This document shows positions 26,697 to 36,626 of a stretch of DNA of 64,000 nt, piece after piece. The notes beneath the pieces were generated by a model. The model saw nothing but the letters and a program-made list of their open reading frames with translations, was not told the DNA's origin and searched no databases. The position numbers and the translations under genes were made by a program. The stretch covers positions 62,001 through 126,000 of the forward strand of contig DAOTXR010000037.1 of assembly GCA_034435375.1 (NCBI GenBank), given 5' to 3'. Source of the stretch: DAOTXR01 sp034435375 (GTDB lineage Bacteria > Chloroflexota > Anaerolineae > Aggregatilineales > UBA3940). Position 1 is the stretch's first letter. Each line of letters opens with the position of its first letter.

Positions 26697-28577
26697 ATGT
26701 GTGGTATCTGGGGAGCTGTCAACGTCGCAGACGAACAGGCCGCCGAGGCCGCCGCTTGTGCCATGCGCCATCGTGGCCCAGATGACCATGGCATATTCGT
26801 GGCCCACGAGCCGGTGCCAGTGTCGTTAGCTAACACTCGGCTGGCGATCATCGACCTCTCGCCAGGCGGGCATCAGCCGATGGCGGCTGAGGATGGGCGC
26901 TACTGGATTGTCTACAATGGCGAGGTGTACAACTACCAGCCGCTGCGTCAAGTGCTGCAAGGCGCTGGTCATCGGTTCTCCTCAGACAGTGACACCGAAG
27001 TGATCCTGCACGCTTACATCGAGTGGGGCGAGAAGTGCCTGGAACACCTGCGCGGCATGTTTGCCTTAGCCATCTGGGATGTTGTGGAGGGCAAGCTGTT
27101 CGCTGCTCGTGACCGGCTGGGCATCAAACCGCTGTACTACGCTCAAGCAGGTGATGGGGAAGCGCGGTTTGCGTTTGCCTCGGAGCTTAAGGCCCTGATT
27201 GCCAGCGGCATGGTCGAACCGCGCCTCAATCTTGCAGCGTTGCATCATTACCTCTCGTTCTACTCTGTTCCATCGCCGTACACCATCCTGGCAGGCGTCG
27301 AGGCGCTGCCGCCGGGCCACTATTTGACTTACCAGGGCGGGCAACTGAAGATCACCCAGTATTGGGCGTTGCCACCCGCTGAGCCCCTTGGCATGAGCGA
27401 GGACGAGATCGTGGCGAAGCTGCGGGAGTTGCTGGAAGAGTCAATCCGGCTGCGGATGATCGCCGATGTGCCAGTGGGAGCCTTCCTATCAGGGGGCATC
27501 GACTCAAGCGCTGTGGTAGCCCTGATGACCCGTGCCACCGGGGACCGACTGCGCACGTTCTCGATCGGCTTTGGCAACGAAGGGCGGAAGATCGACGAGC
27601 GCTCCCATGCACGGCTGCTGGCCGATTACTACGACACTGAGCACACTGAGGTGATCGTTACCGGCCAGCAGGTGCGCAACGAGTTAGAAGCGATCATCCG
27701 GGCTATGGATCAGCCTTCAGGCGACGGGTTGAATACCTACCTGGTGTCGCAGGCCACAGCCAAACACGTCAAGGTGGCGCTGTCGGGCCTGGGGGGAGAT
27801 GAACTCTTCGCCGGGTATCCCCAATTTAGAATGTTTCGGCAGGCCGATCAAGCGGGTAAGGTTTGGCACAGGCTGCCAGGTGTGGCAAGACAGGGGGTGC
27901 GTGGAAGCGCCTCCGTGGTAGGGACCGCGCGACGTGCAATCACCTGGTTGGATGGTGGTCTGCTCGAACGTTATGAACGTGTGCGCATTCTGTTCGACGA
28001 GCAGAGCAAGCAGGCGCTTTACACACCGGACACGGCAGCAGCTATGGCTGATCTCCAGCCTTCGTTAGATTACCTGGAGCGCTTTGTCCATCCAGCAGAG
28101 ACGGACAGCGTCGTCCAGCTTACGCGGCTGGAGCTGCTCAACTATATGGCGCACACCCTGCTGCGCGACACTGACGCCATGAGCATGGCTCACTCGTTAG
28201 AGGTGCGTGTTCCGCTGATCGACCACAAGCTGGTCGAGTTTGCAGTGCGTATCCCGTCGCCAATGAAGCTGCACGGGCGACGTGGCAAGTGGGTTTTCGC
28301 CCAGGCGCTGGCCGATGTGCTGCCCCGTGAGACGCTGGCGCGACCCAAGCGGGGCTTTGAGATGCCGATGGCGACCTGGATGCGCCATGAGTTACAAGAT
28401 GTACTCAACGATGTCTTCTCATCGCGGTCAGTGGCCCAGCGTGGCCTGTTCAACATCGAGGCCGTCAGCACCATTTACCGTCACTTTCGAGAGGGTCGTG
28501 GCCCCTATGTGCGGGTCTGGGCACTGGCTGCGCTTGAGCTGTGGATGAGGCAGTTTATCGACGGAGACGGCCTGTAA
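26697..28577 (+). CDS. asnB: Asparagine synthase (glutamine-hydrolysing), canonical paralogue
   Basis: A 626-aa AsnB-type amidotransferase. The glutaminase domain is complete: nucleophile C2 in MCGIWG, HRGPDD, R48 in TRLAIID, N74-G-E in YNGEVYN and D99 in SDTE. The ATP-pyrophosphatase loop SGGIDS (265-270) and LSGLGGDELFAGYP mark the synthetase domain. It would transfer glutamine-derived ammonia to a carboxylate. In polysaccharide loci such enzymes often amidate uronic acids rather than aspartate; that assignment is inference from the neighbours. It abuts the next ATG directly. Confidence 0.9.
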   Translation: MCGIWGAVNVADEQAAEAAACAMRHRGPDDHGIFVAHEPVPVSLANTRLAIIDLSPGGHQPMAAEDGRYWIVYNGEVYNYQPLRQVLQGAGHRFSSDSDTEVILHAYIEWGEKCLEHLRGMFALAIWDVVEGKLFAARDRLGIKPLYYAQAGDGEARFAFASELKALIASGMVEPRLNLAALHHYLSFYSVPSPYTILAGVEALPPGHYLTYQGGQLKITQYWALPPAEPLGMSEDEIVAKLRELLEESIRLRMIADVPVGAFLSGGIDSSAVVALMTRATGDRLRTFSIGFGNEGRKIDERSHARLLADYYDTEHTEVIVTGQQVRNELEAIIRAMDQPSGDGLNTYLVSQATAKHVKVALSGLGGDELFAGYPQFRMFRQADQAGKVWHRLPGVARQGVRGSASVVGTARRAITWLDGGLLERYERVRILFDEQSKQALYTPDTAAAMADLQPSLDYLERFVHPAETDSVVQLTRLELLNYMAHTLLRDTDAMSMAHSLEVRVPLIDHKLVEFAVRIPSPMKLHGRRGKWVFAQALADVLPRETLARPKRGFEMPMATWMRHELQDVLNDVFSSRSVAQRGLFNIEAVSTIYRHFREGRGPYVRVWALAALELWMRQFIDGDGL

Positions 28578-29507
28578 ATGCCAGAAACTGGGCATCCGCT
28601 GGTCAGCATTATCGTACCTACCTATAACGAGGAAGCTGACATCGCACGCACAATGGACGCACTCGCAGCGCTAACCTACCATCCGCTGGAGGTCGTGGTT
28701 GTTGATGCGTCCACCGATCGCACGCCGGAGATCGTCCAGAGCTTCTCGGATCGCATCCCCAACCTGAGGCTGATCCGGCAGAGGCCCAAACCCGGCGTGT
28801 CGGTGGCACGCAACGATGGGCTGCGAGAGGCGAAGGGCGAGATCGTCGTCATCCTCAATGCAGACGTGTTCCCCGACACGGATTTTGTCAATCGGATCAT
28901 GGCCCACTATGAGCAGGGAGCTGACTACGTGCTGGTCGACTCCCAGGTGACAAATGTGGAGCACCTGTTTCCACGCTACATTCAGGCGCAGCACCGCTAC
29001 GAACAGCTACACAACCCAACTGTGGCCGACTGGACTGAGGGCTATTCCTGCCGACGGGAGGCCGCACTCTCCGTAGGGGGGTTCCCAGAGGAGTTTGGGC
29101 GTAACACTGCGGGTGAGGACGGCATCTTCGCTGAGCGGATGCGCAGCCGCTACCGACGGGCAGTAGATTTTTCGATCGTTGTGCCACATGTCGCTCCAGC
29201 CAGCTTCCGAGAGTATTGGCGCCAAAGGTTGGGGCGCGGGCGCGGCGGAGCCTATCGCCTGTATGCCTACGAAAGACGGCCAATGCGTTGGGGAGCAATT
29301 GCGCAGTCAGTTCTGGGAACATGGTTCCTGGCAGCAATTCTGGTTCCGGCGCTGATCCATGCCTGGCGCATTTCACCGTACTCGCCGCGAGGCAGGCGCG
29401 ACTGGCTGCCTCTGGTGTGGGCACGTCTGATCGAGATGGTCGCTGGCGCTGCGGGATATGGGGATGGCTGCCTGGAGATCGCACGGCTGGGCCTGAACAA
29501 ACCATGA
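28578..29507 (+). CDS. GT2 family glycosyltransferase
   Basis: A 309-aa inverting GT-A enzyme: VSIIVPTYNEEADIARTM at the N-terminus, VVVVDASTDRT, ARNDGLREAKGEIVVILNADVFP with the metal-binding NAD in place of DXD, and a GEDGIFAERMR acceptor-base region. A hydrophobic stretch at ~240-262 may anchor it to the membrane. It begins at the base after the asnB stop and overlaps the next gene by 4 bp. The sugar donor and acceptor are unknown. Confidence 0.85.
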   Translation: MPETGHPLVSIIVPTYNEEADIARTMDALAALTYHPLEVVVVDASTDRTPEIVQSFSDRIPNLRLIRQRPKPGVSVARNDGLREAKGEIVVILNADVFPDTDFVNRIMAHYEQGADYVLVDSQVTNVEHLFPRYIQAQHRYEQLHNPTVADWTEGYSCRREAALSVGGFPEEFGRNTAGEDGIFAERMRSRYRRAVDFSIVVPHVAPASFREYWRQRLGRGRGGAYRLYAYERRPMRWGAIAQSVLGTWFLAAILVPALIHAWRISPYSPRGRRDWLPLVWARLIEMVAGAAGYGDGCLEIARLGLNKP

Positions 29508-30727
29508 GACGCATCCTGTACATTCACCACGGAGGAGAGATCGGCGGCGCACCGCTGAGCCTGCTGTACCTACTGCGGTACCTGGACCGCTCCCGCTACG
29601 AACCGGTGGTCGTGGCTCTCAAACCGGGGCCTGTAGTTGACCTATACCGGACAGAAGGCATTGAGGTCATCATCGAGACGGGGATCAGCGACTTCAGCCA
29701 CACTACGCTAGAGTGGTATGGCGGGCGCAACTTGTGGCGGCTACCTGGCAAAGTCGCCACCTTCTGGCCATCAGTCCAACGCACACGGGAGGTAATCCGC
29801 CGCCTGAAGCCAGATTTGGTACACTTGAACTCATCGACGCTGGTTCCCTCGGCCATCGCCTGCAGGCGGGAAGGGATACCGGTTGTATGGCACATTCGCG
29901 AACCGTTGACCCAGGGCTACCTGGGCCTACGGCGGGCCTGGCTCCGCTCCGTGATTGACCGCACGGCAACCCGCGTGATCGCCATTTGCCAGAACGACGC
30001 CGACCAGTTGCGCCCCAGTGACCGGATACGTGTGATTTACAATTTTGTGCACTTTGCCCAGTTTGATCGAACCCTGACAGGCGATGCCTTTCGGGCAGAA
30101 CATGGCATTCCGCCAGAGTCGCCAGTGGTCACCATGCTGGGAGGTATCTCCGAGCCTAAGGGGACCTTGGTGCTGATCCGTGCGCTGCCCGACCTGGTAG
30201 CCGCGATCCCCACCGTAAAGGTGGTCATTGCGGGACCGCTCCCCCAACCGCCTGGTGATCGCAACTTGAAGAGGCTAGTCAAATGGCTGTTGGCTGCTGA
30301 TGCCTACGAGAGAGAAGTGCGCCGTGCTATTGACAGACTCGACAGACAAGTTCGCGCAGCGCTGATCTTCACTGGCGTGCGGCGCGACATCCCTCAGGTG
30401 TTGGCTGCTACGACCTGCCTGGTGTTTCCCTCGGTGGTGCCACACTTTGCCCGGCCCATCATCGAAGCCGCAGCGATGGCAGTGCCATGTGTGGCATCTG
30501 ATCTGGGTGGTCCAAGAGAGCTGGTAGTGCATGGCAAGACAGGTATATTGGTACCTCCGGGCGACGCTGGCGCGTTGGCTGCTGGCCTCTCCAGTGTGTT
30601 GCGCGACCAGCAGCATGCTCGCGCTATGGGTCAGACAGCCTATGAACGCGCGCGGCAGATGTTCGACGCCCATACCAACGCGGCTGCCACTGTGGCTGTG
30701 TATGACGAAATGAGCAACGCTGATTAG
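29504..30727 (+). CDS. GT4 family glycosyltransferase
   Basis: A 407-aa GT-B enzyme. The N-terminus ILYIHHGGEIGGAPLSLLYLL is typical of GT4 acceptors domains. The C-terminal half has VTMLGGISEPKGTLVLIRAL and VFPSVVPHFARPIIEAAAMAVPCVASDLGGPRE, the donor-binding region with the two conserved Glu/Ile positions. The start at 29504 overlaps the previous stop (ATGA). A longer frame from 29216 would overlap the GT2 gene by ~290 bp and is not real. The downstream gap is 174 bp. Confidence 0.85.
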   Translation: MRRILYIHHGGEIGGAPLSLLYLLRYLDRSRYEPVVVALKPGPVVDLYRTEGIEVIIETGISDFSHTTLEWYGGRNLWRLPGKVATFWPSVQRTREVIRRLKPDLVHLNSSTLVPSAIACRREGIPVVWHIREPLTQGYLGLRRAWLRSVIDRTATRVIAICQNDADQLRPSDRIRVIYNFVHFAQFDRTLTGDAFRAEHGIPPESPVVTMLGGISEPKGTLVLIRALPDLVAAIPTVKVVIAGPLPQPPGDRNLKRLVKWLLAADAYEREVRRAIDRLDRQVRAALIFTGVRRDIPQVLAATTCLVFPSVVPHFARPIIEAAAMAVPCVASDLGGPRELVVHGKTGILVPPGDAGALAAGLSSVLRDQQHARAMGQTAYERARQMFDAHTNAAATVAVYDEMSNAD

Positions 30728-30841
30728 GATCTCTACTAACACCGATGGCAACACGCAAGCAGGTAGGCTAGAAGCTGCAGATGGATCAAGCGTCGATGAT
30801 GCCTGAGCCGCGAACCGGGGCAGGTGCAACCGAGCAGTACG

Positions 30842-30850
30842 TGGTAAACT
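30842..30850 (+). promoter_or_regulatory. Candidate extended -10 inside the glycan locus
   Basis: TGGTAAACT lies 52 bp upstream of the ATG at 30902, in the largest gap within the locus. No clear -35 was found. It may start a second transcript. Confidence 0.35.
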
Positions 30851-30901
30851 TGAGAGCAAAACGTCAGGGATTTGGTACAACTGGGAAACAGCGATTCAGC
30901 G

Positions 30902-33181
30902 ATGTCCGTTCCCACACGTGATCTGCCGCGCGTAGCGTGGCGTCGAATATTACGCGAACTTAGAACCCAGATGGCTCCGCGCACACCGCGCGAGATCCAA
31001 GTAGGGTCAAGCATCCAGGAGATCGCCGAACAGCTCCGCTCACGGCAGACTCCCCGTTTCTTTGGCCTGTTCCCCGAACAGGCCGCATTGATTGCCCGAT
31101 TTTTCCCGGAGGCGCGTAAGCTGACTATTGAGCAGGCAGATAAGATCCGCGCTCATCGTCTTGACCTCCTGGGATCGGGCGAGCAGGACCTCGGCACGCC
31201 GATCAAGTGGCACTGCGATTTCAAGAGCGGCCACACCTGGCCGCTGGAGCACCATACGCGCCTGACATTGTTCGATCCAGCAGGCGGCTTCGACGTCAAG
31301 GTGCCCTGGGAGCTAAGCCGCTTCTATCACGCTGTAAGGCTGGGGCAGGCTTACCTTTACACCCTCGATGAGGTATATGCTCAGGAGATTGTCGATCAGA
31401 TTACGCATTGGATACAGGCCAACCCCTACGAATTTGGGGTCAACTGGGCTGGACCGATGGATGTGGCCATCCGGGCGGTCAACTGGATATGGGCCTACTA
31501 CTTCATCCTTGAAGCGAAGGCATTGAACACACCCTTCCTGGCGCTGTGGCTGGCCAGCTTGCGCCAGCATGGCGAGTACCTGCTCAAGCACCTCGAAGAT
31601 GGCTGGCCGCGCACTAACCACTTGATCACCAACCTGACAGGGCTAGCGTACCTGGGCATCCTGTTCCCAGAGTTTCCTGAGGCGAGCCGGTGGCGCGCTG
31701 TGGGACTTAGGCGGTTGTGGGAGGAACTTGATCGCCAAGTGCATCCGGATGGCATGAGCTATGAAGCCTCTTTGCCATACCACAGGCTAGTCACCGAGAT
31801 GGTACTCAGCGTGGCTGGGTTGTGTGTGGTCAACAACATCCACATTCCAGAGACGACATTGGTTCGGCTGCGGTCAATGTTGGATGTGATCATGGCCTTT
31901 GTCCAGCCAAACGGCACAACTCCGCTGATCGGCGATGTGGATGATGGGCGTCTATTGCCGCTTTCAGTCCATGAGGACCCCCTGCAGGGAATCAACGACT
32001 ATCGCCATCTGCTAGCCCTGGGGTCGCTGGTGTTAGAGCGCGAGTTAAACGAATGGGCTGGCTTCGTTGAACCGACCCGCAGCGGGTGGTCAATTGCAGC
32101 AGGCAGCGAGTGGCAGGATGCCTTCTGGTACTTCGTATCAGATGCCTCGGCGCGCTTCACAGATGTGATCACTCAGACCACGCCTCGCCCGGAGAATGTT
32201 CCCCTGGATGATTGGGTGGACGTGAAGCCCGGTGTACGGGTGCGAGCACGAGCGTTGGCCCGCAAGCCGTTGACGTTGGATGCCGTGGCCGGGTCGCGTG
32301 GCTTCGAGGCCAGCGGCCTGTACGTGATGCGCCACCATGACTTCCACCTGACGATTGACGCAGGCAGTGTGGGGCAAGATGGAGCCGGCGGCCACGCCCA
32401 CAACGATACGCTCAGTCTGACCCTCTGTGCCTATGGCCGTGCCTTCCTGATCGATCCCGGCAGCTATACCTACACTGCTGACCCCCAAGCTCGGAATGAG
32501 TTCCGTTCGACTGCCTCTCACAATGTGCTCCAGGTGGCGGATCAAGAGATCAACCGCCTGCCAGATGATCTGTTTCGCCTCTACAATGACGCCCAAGTGA
32601 CCATCCATCACTGGATCTCACAGCCAGCCTTCGATCTGTTCGACGCCTCACACAACGGATATGCGCGGCTCCAGCCAGGCGTCATCCACCGCCGCCAGGT
32701 GTGGTTCGATAAGTTGGCCTCACTATGGGTGCTGCACGACCAGGTCAGGCTCACCGAGCGGCCTGGCTCGGCAGCAAAAGAACCACAGGACGGCCACGAA
32801 ACCCCTGCAGCGAACCAACCTGAGATCGATGTGACCTTGTGGTTCCACTTCGCTTCGCTGTTGGTACGCCTGGATCGCACCAATAACGCCATTCGGACTG
32901 AGGCCAGCTCTGGCCCTAACCTGATCATTCTCCCCTTAGGCGACTTCCCCCTTAAGGCCGAGCTGGGTGTCGGCTGGTATGCTCCACGTTATGGAGTCAG
33001 AAAAAAAGCGCCAGTTGCCAGATTTAAAGGGCGCGTTAAACTCCCTGCCGACTTCGTGCTGCTGCTTTATCCTCACCGCGCCAGGGTCGATTTTGACGCA
33101 GTGCGTAACGCTGGGCGTGCGGCTCTGGTGAACATGCGGCAAATGCTGGCCCCGACACGCAAGTCGGGAAAGGGCAGCTGA
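30902..33181 (+). CDS. Heparinase II/III-like polysaccharide lyase family protein
   Basis: About 759 aa. The N-terminal (alpha/alpha) toroid shows SRFYHAVRLGQAYLYTLDE, NWAGPMDVAIRAVNWIWAYYF and DGWPRTNHLITNLTGLAYLG. The C-terminal beta-sandwich has GGHAHNDTLSLTLCAYGRAFLIDPGSYTY, with the His residues of the heparinase II/III family. No clear signal peptide is visible, so a cytoplasmic role in polysaccharide synthesis is more likely than secreted degradation. In other bacteria such genes commonly sit with bi-domain oxidoreductases in polysaccharide clusters, as here. The ATG at 30902 is preferred over a TTG at 30872; neither has a strong ribosome site. Confidence 0.85.
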   Translation: MSVPTRDLPRVAWRRILRELRTQMAPRTPREIQVGSSIQEIAEQLRSRQTPRFFGLFPEQAALIARFFPEARKLTIEQADKIRAHRLDLLGSGEQDLGTPIKWHCDFKSGHTWPLEHHTRLTLFDPAGGFDVKVPWELSRFYHAVRLGQAYLYTLDEVYAQEIVDQITHWIQANPYEFGVNWAGPMDVAIRAVNWIWAYYFILEAKALNTPFLALWLASLRQHGEYLLKHLEDGWPRTNHLITNLTGLAYLGILFPEFPEASRWRAVGLRRLWEELDRQVHPDGMSYEASLPYHRLVTEMVLSVAGLCVVNNIHIPETTLVRLRSMLDVIMAFVQPNGTTPLIGDVDDGRLLPLSVHEDPLQGINDYRHLLALGSLVLERELNEWAGFVEPTRSGWSIAAGSEWQDAFWYFVSDASARFTDVITQTTPRPENVPLDDWVDVKPGVRVRARALARKPLTLDAVAGSRGFEASGLYVMRHHDFHLTIDAGSVGQDGAGGHAHNDTLSLTLCAYGRAFLIDPGSYTYTADPQARNEFRSTASHNVLQVADQEINRLPDDLFRLYNDAQVTIHHWISQPAFDLFDASHNGYARLQPGVIHRRQVWFDKLASLWVLHDQVRLTERPGSAAKEPQDGHETPAANQPEIDVTLWFHFASLLVRLDRTNNAIRTEASSGPNLIILPLGDFPLKAELGVGWYAPRYGVRKKAPVARFKGRVKLPADFVLLLYPHRARVDFDAVRNAGRAALVNMRQMLAPTRKSGKGS

Positions 33182-33246
33182 GTAGTGTTAGGGCAGCTCG
33201 GTGGCGCCACTTTTGAACACCGGGGATTCGGACAACACAACAGGAC

Positions 33247-35412
33247 ATGAAACAGGTTTTCTTCGACGGCAAGGGAAAACTGCTGGTGCAAGACGTACCC
33301 GCGCCGAAAGCGCCGTACAACGGTGCACTGGTGCGGGTGTGCACGTCGTTGATTTCCAGCGGCACTGAGATGGCCGCAGCCTCTGGCGGTGGTAGCTTGA
33401 TCCGCAAGGCTCTATCGCAGCCACAACTCATCCGGCGGGCTTTTGAGGTGGCTGTGAGCCAGGGCTTGCGCTTCACAGCCAGGCAGGTGCAGGACATTGC
33501 CGGGACATGGTTCCCGGTGGGCTACAGCGCAGCGGGCGTGATCGTCGAGATAGGGCAGGGGCTGGAAGGGTTGCAAATCGGCGACAGCGTGGCCTGTGCA
33601 GGGGCAGGATTCGCCAATCATGCCGAGTACGACGCAGTGCCTCTCAACCTGATGGCCCACATCCCGGAGGGTGTCAGCTGCCGACAGGCGGCTTTCACGA
33701 CGGTGGGCGCAATCGCGCTGCAGGGTGTACGGCGTGCTGAAGCGATGTTGGGCGAGACAGTAGTGGTGGTTGGTCTGGGGCTGATTGGGCAGATTGTGTG
33801 CCAGCTCCTTGATGCCGCAGGCTGTGTCGTAATCGGCTCGGACCCCGTCGCAGCACGGCGTGAGCTGGCCGCGCGGCTGGCAGGCGCGCAAACGATCGAT
33901 CCCACAGCAGGCGATGCCTCTCGGCAGGTGTTGAAGCTGACTGGCGGGATCGGGGCCGACCGGGTGATCTTATGTGCGGCTACTCGCAGCAGCCAAGCAA
34001 CCAATGAAGCGTTTAGGATGTGCCGTGAGCGCGGGCGTGTGGTCATGGTGGGCGCTATGGGGATGGACCTGGAACGCACCGATTTTTACAACCGCGAGCT
34101 GGACTTTGTGATCTCGCGTTCGACGGGACCGGGCCGTTATGACCGCAACTACGAGGAGCGTGGCATTGACTACCCCATCGGTTATGTGCGCTGGACGGAG
34201 CAGCGCAACATGGGGGCCTTCCTGCGCCTGATTGCTGACGGCAAGCTCGACGTGGACTCACTGATTTCGGCTGAATACCCAGTTCAGGAGGCGGATCGGG
34301 CCTACCAGGCTGTGCAACAGGGTGCGCTGGCTGTGCTGTTGAACTATGGCGAACCTGCTACTGTCGAAGACCCTGCTCGGCGGCGGGCCGTGACACGGGT
34401 GGCTGCGCCCAGAGCCGGGAGGATCGGTGTGGCATTGGTAGGGGCAGGGAACTTTGCTCGGGCAGTGCACCTGCCTAATTTGAAGGCCAGCCCCTATTTC
34501 GAGGTTCAGGCAGTTGTCAGCGACAGCATCACAGCGGCACAGGCGGCACAGAAGATCGCCGCGCCACTGGCGACGACAGACCTGGTGCTGGCGTTGGACC
34601 ATCCAGGCGTCGAGGCCGTGGTAATCGCTACCCGGCACCATCTGCACGCCCGCCAGGCCATCCTGGCAGCCGAGTCAGGCAAACATGTGTTGGTCGAGAA
34701 ACCAATGGCGCTGACCCTTTCTGATTGTCGGGCGATGATCGACGCAGCGCAAAAGGCGGGCGTGTTGCTGACGGTGGACTTCAACCGGAGACTGTCCCCA
34801 GCCGCCATAGCGCTCAAGCAGGCGCTTGATGAAGTGAGGAGTCCTAAAACAATCGTGTATCGCATCAACGCTGGCCCGTTGCCAGCATCGCACTGGCTGA
34901 ACGACCCGGCAGAAGGCGGCGGACGGTTGCTGGGGGAGGGTGTACACTTCATCGATTTCGTCTGCGGGATGCTGAACGCCGAGCCGCTGGCCGTCAGCGC
35001 CCAGGGCAGTTCTGACGGTCAGGACTTCGTACTGACGATGCGTTTCCCTGGCGACTCAGTGGGGGTGGTGATCTACACGGCTCAAGGCGATCCGACTTTC
35101 CCTAAAGAGCGAGTGGAGACCTTCGCCGGGGGTGGAGTGGCTGTGATCGATGATTTCAGGACTTTGACGTTCAGTAAGCTGCGGGGACGAGCATTCAGGG
35201 GCGCGCCAGACAAAGGGCATCGGGCATTGCTCGACAACTTTGGAGCAGCGATCCGCGGCAAGTCCGAGCTGCTCGTTACTGGCGCTGACGGTCTACGGGC
35301 GACGCGCATCGGGTTGGCAGCGCTGGAGAGCATCCGAACGGGCGCGACGGTTATGCTGGACGGATGGCCTGACAAGGCTAGCCCACCCCGGCAGGACAGT
35401 GACAAAGGATGA
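33247..35412 (+). CDS. Bi-domain oxidoreductase (MDR dehydrogenase + Gfo/Idh/MocA)
   Basis: A 721-aa natural fusion. Residues 1-370 are an alcohol-dehydrogenase-like MDR domain with the nucleotide motif VVVVGLGLIG at 172-180; the usual GHE/Cys zinc motif is absent. Residues ~390-690 are a Gfo/Idh/MocA dehydrogenase with GVALVGAGNFARAVHL at 394-409 and the catalytic-lysine EKP at 484-486. This fusion is a known type in surface-polysaccharide clusters, where it is thought to modify a sugar nucleotide. It lies between the heparinase-like gene and a glycosyltransferase, and overlaps the latter by 4 bp. Confidence 0.88.
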   Translation: MKQVFFDGKGKLLVQDVPAPKAPYNGALVRVCTSLISSGTEMAAASGGGSLIRKALSQPQLIRRAFEVAVSQGLRFTARQVQDIAGTWFPVGYSAAGVIVEIGQGLEGLQIGDSVACAGAGFANHAEYDAVPLNLMAHIPEGVSCRQAAFTTVGAIALQGVRRAEAMLGETVVVVGLGLIGQIVCQLLDAAGCVVIGSDPVAARRELAARLAGAQTIDPTAGDASRQVLKLTGGIGADRVILCAATRSSQATNEAFRMCRERGRVVMVGAMGMDLERTDFYNRELDFVISRSTGPGRYDRNYEERGIDYPIGYVRWTEQRNMGAFLRLIADGKLDVDSLISAEYPVQEADRAYQAVQQGALAVLLNYGEPATVEDPARRRAVTRVAAPRAGRIGVALVGAGNFARAVHLPNLKASPYFEVQAVVSDSITAAQAAQKIAAPLATTDLVLALDHPGVEAVVIATRHHLHARQAILAAESGKHVLVEKPMALTLSDCRAMIDAAQKAGVLLTVDFNRRLSPAAIALKQALDEVRSPKTIVYRINAGPLPASHWLNDPAEGGGRLLGEGVHFIDFVCGMLNAEPLAVSAQGSSDGQDFVLTMRFPGDSVGVVIYTAQGDPTFPKERVETFAGGGVAVIDDFRTLTFSKLRGRAFRGAPDKGHRALLDNFGAAIRGKSELLVTGADGLRATRIGLAALESIRTGATVMLDGWPDKASPPRQDSDKG

Positions 35413-36626
35413 TGACATCTCCAGCCGTCCACCGCCCGGCGCCAGTGACTGGCCAGGATTTTGTGATCCTCTCGACGCAGGATTGGGACTGCCTGCCAAC
35501 CCGCAAGCAGCGCTTTGCTCGGTGGTGGGCGCAGGCTGGCAACCGTGTGCTGTATGTCGAGCAGCAGATGCACCTGGCCGGCTGGTTGGCCGAGATTGGC
35601 AAGCACTTCAGCCGGGCCTGGCGCTGGCTGGAAGGCCCACGCCAAGTGGAACCTAACCTGTGGGTTTTCACGTTGCCGGTGGTGTTGCCTTTCTTCCAGA
35701 TGTCAGGGCTGGTAAACCGACTCAACAACGCCGTTTTGCTGCCGATATTAAGAGCACAGACCCGCAGGCTGGGATTTTGCAGTCCAGTGTTGTGGACTTA
35801 CACCCCGCACTCAGCAGATTTTGTGGGGAGGCTGGGTGAAAAGGCTGATGTCTATGAATGTGTGGATGATTTCACCGCTGCCCAGGGGTTGGTCAACGCG
35901 CGCGTGATCGCGCGACTGGAGCGGCAGCTCATCGAAGCAGTGGACCTGCTGATCACTACTCACCCAGCGCTGCACGAGACCCGTTCAGCATGGGCTCGAC
36001 GGGCATTGATGGTGCCCAATGGGGCCGATGCGGACCATTTTGCACGTGCCGCCGACCCCGATCTTCCGGCGGCAGGGGCTGTGGCCAGTCTTAAGCATCC
36101 CATTATCGGATACCTGGGGGCCATCAACTACTGGATCGACACAGCCCTGCTGGCATATATGGCTCGAAAGCATCCCGACTGGACAATCGTGCTGGTGGGG
36201 CCGCAGGTGCTGCTGGCTGACATGGAACCGCTTAAAGGTTTGCCAAACGTGGTGCTGACTGGGCGTGTGCCCTATGAAGAAGTGCCATCCTACGTAAAAG
36301 CCTTCGATGTGTGCGTCAATCCCTATGTGTTGGATGCGGTCGCCGAGCATTGCAGTCCGCTCAAGCTCTACGAGTATCTAGCGACTGGCAAGCCAACGGT
36401 CTCGGTGGATATGCCTGAGGCACACCGGTTCGAAGGGCTGATCGATATTGCACGCGATGCCGACGAATTTGTACAACTGGTCGAGATGGCAGTGGAGGCG
36501 CTGACGAATGGCAGCGCTGACAACCGCGCAGCGCAGCGCATGGCCGAGGCGCAGCATCACACCTGGCGCAGCCGCTTTCACGAGGTCTCGATGGCGCTTG
36601 CAGAAGTGTTAGGAACGAAGGCATGA
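35409..36626 (+). CDS. GT4-like glycosyltransferase
   Basis: A 405-aa GT-B protein. The N-terminal half has QDFVILSTQDWD and VLYVEQQMHLAG, VYECVDDFTAA, and LVVTHPALH-like spacing typical of glycosyltransferases such as WsaF/TuaH. The C-terminal half has IGYLGAINYWIDT, VLVGPQVLLADM and VNPYVLDAVAEHCSPLKLYEYLATGKPTV, where EYLATGKP is the family donor motif. The start at 35409 overlaps the previous stop (ATGA); the stop overlaps the next start. Substrates are unknown. Confidence 0.82.
   Translation: MMTSPAVHRPAPVTGQDFVILSTQDWDCLPTRKQRFARWWAQAGNRVLYVEQQMHLAGWLAEIGKHFSRAWRWLEGPRQVEPNLWVFTLPVVLPFFQMSGLVNRLNNAVLLPILRAQTRRLGFCSPVLWTYTPHSADFVGRLGEKADVYECVDDFTAAQGLVNARVIARLERQLIEAVDLLITTHPALHETRSAWARRALMVPNGADADHFARAADPDLPAAGAVASLKHPIIGYLGAINYWIDTALLAYMARKHPDWTIVLVGPQVLLADMEPLKGLPNVVLTGRVPYEEVPSYVKAFDVCVNPYVLDAVAEHCSPLKLYEYLATGKPTVSVDMPEAHRFEGLIDIARDADEFVQLVEMAVEALTNGSADNRAAQRMAEAQHHTWRSRFHEVSMALAEVLGTKA

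Noticed and set aside
29216..29503. N-terminal extension of GT4 gene at 29504
   Set aside because: Would overlap the GT2 gene by ~290 bp; the 4-bp ATGA overlap start at 29504 is typical of the locus.
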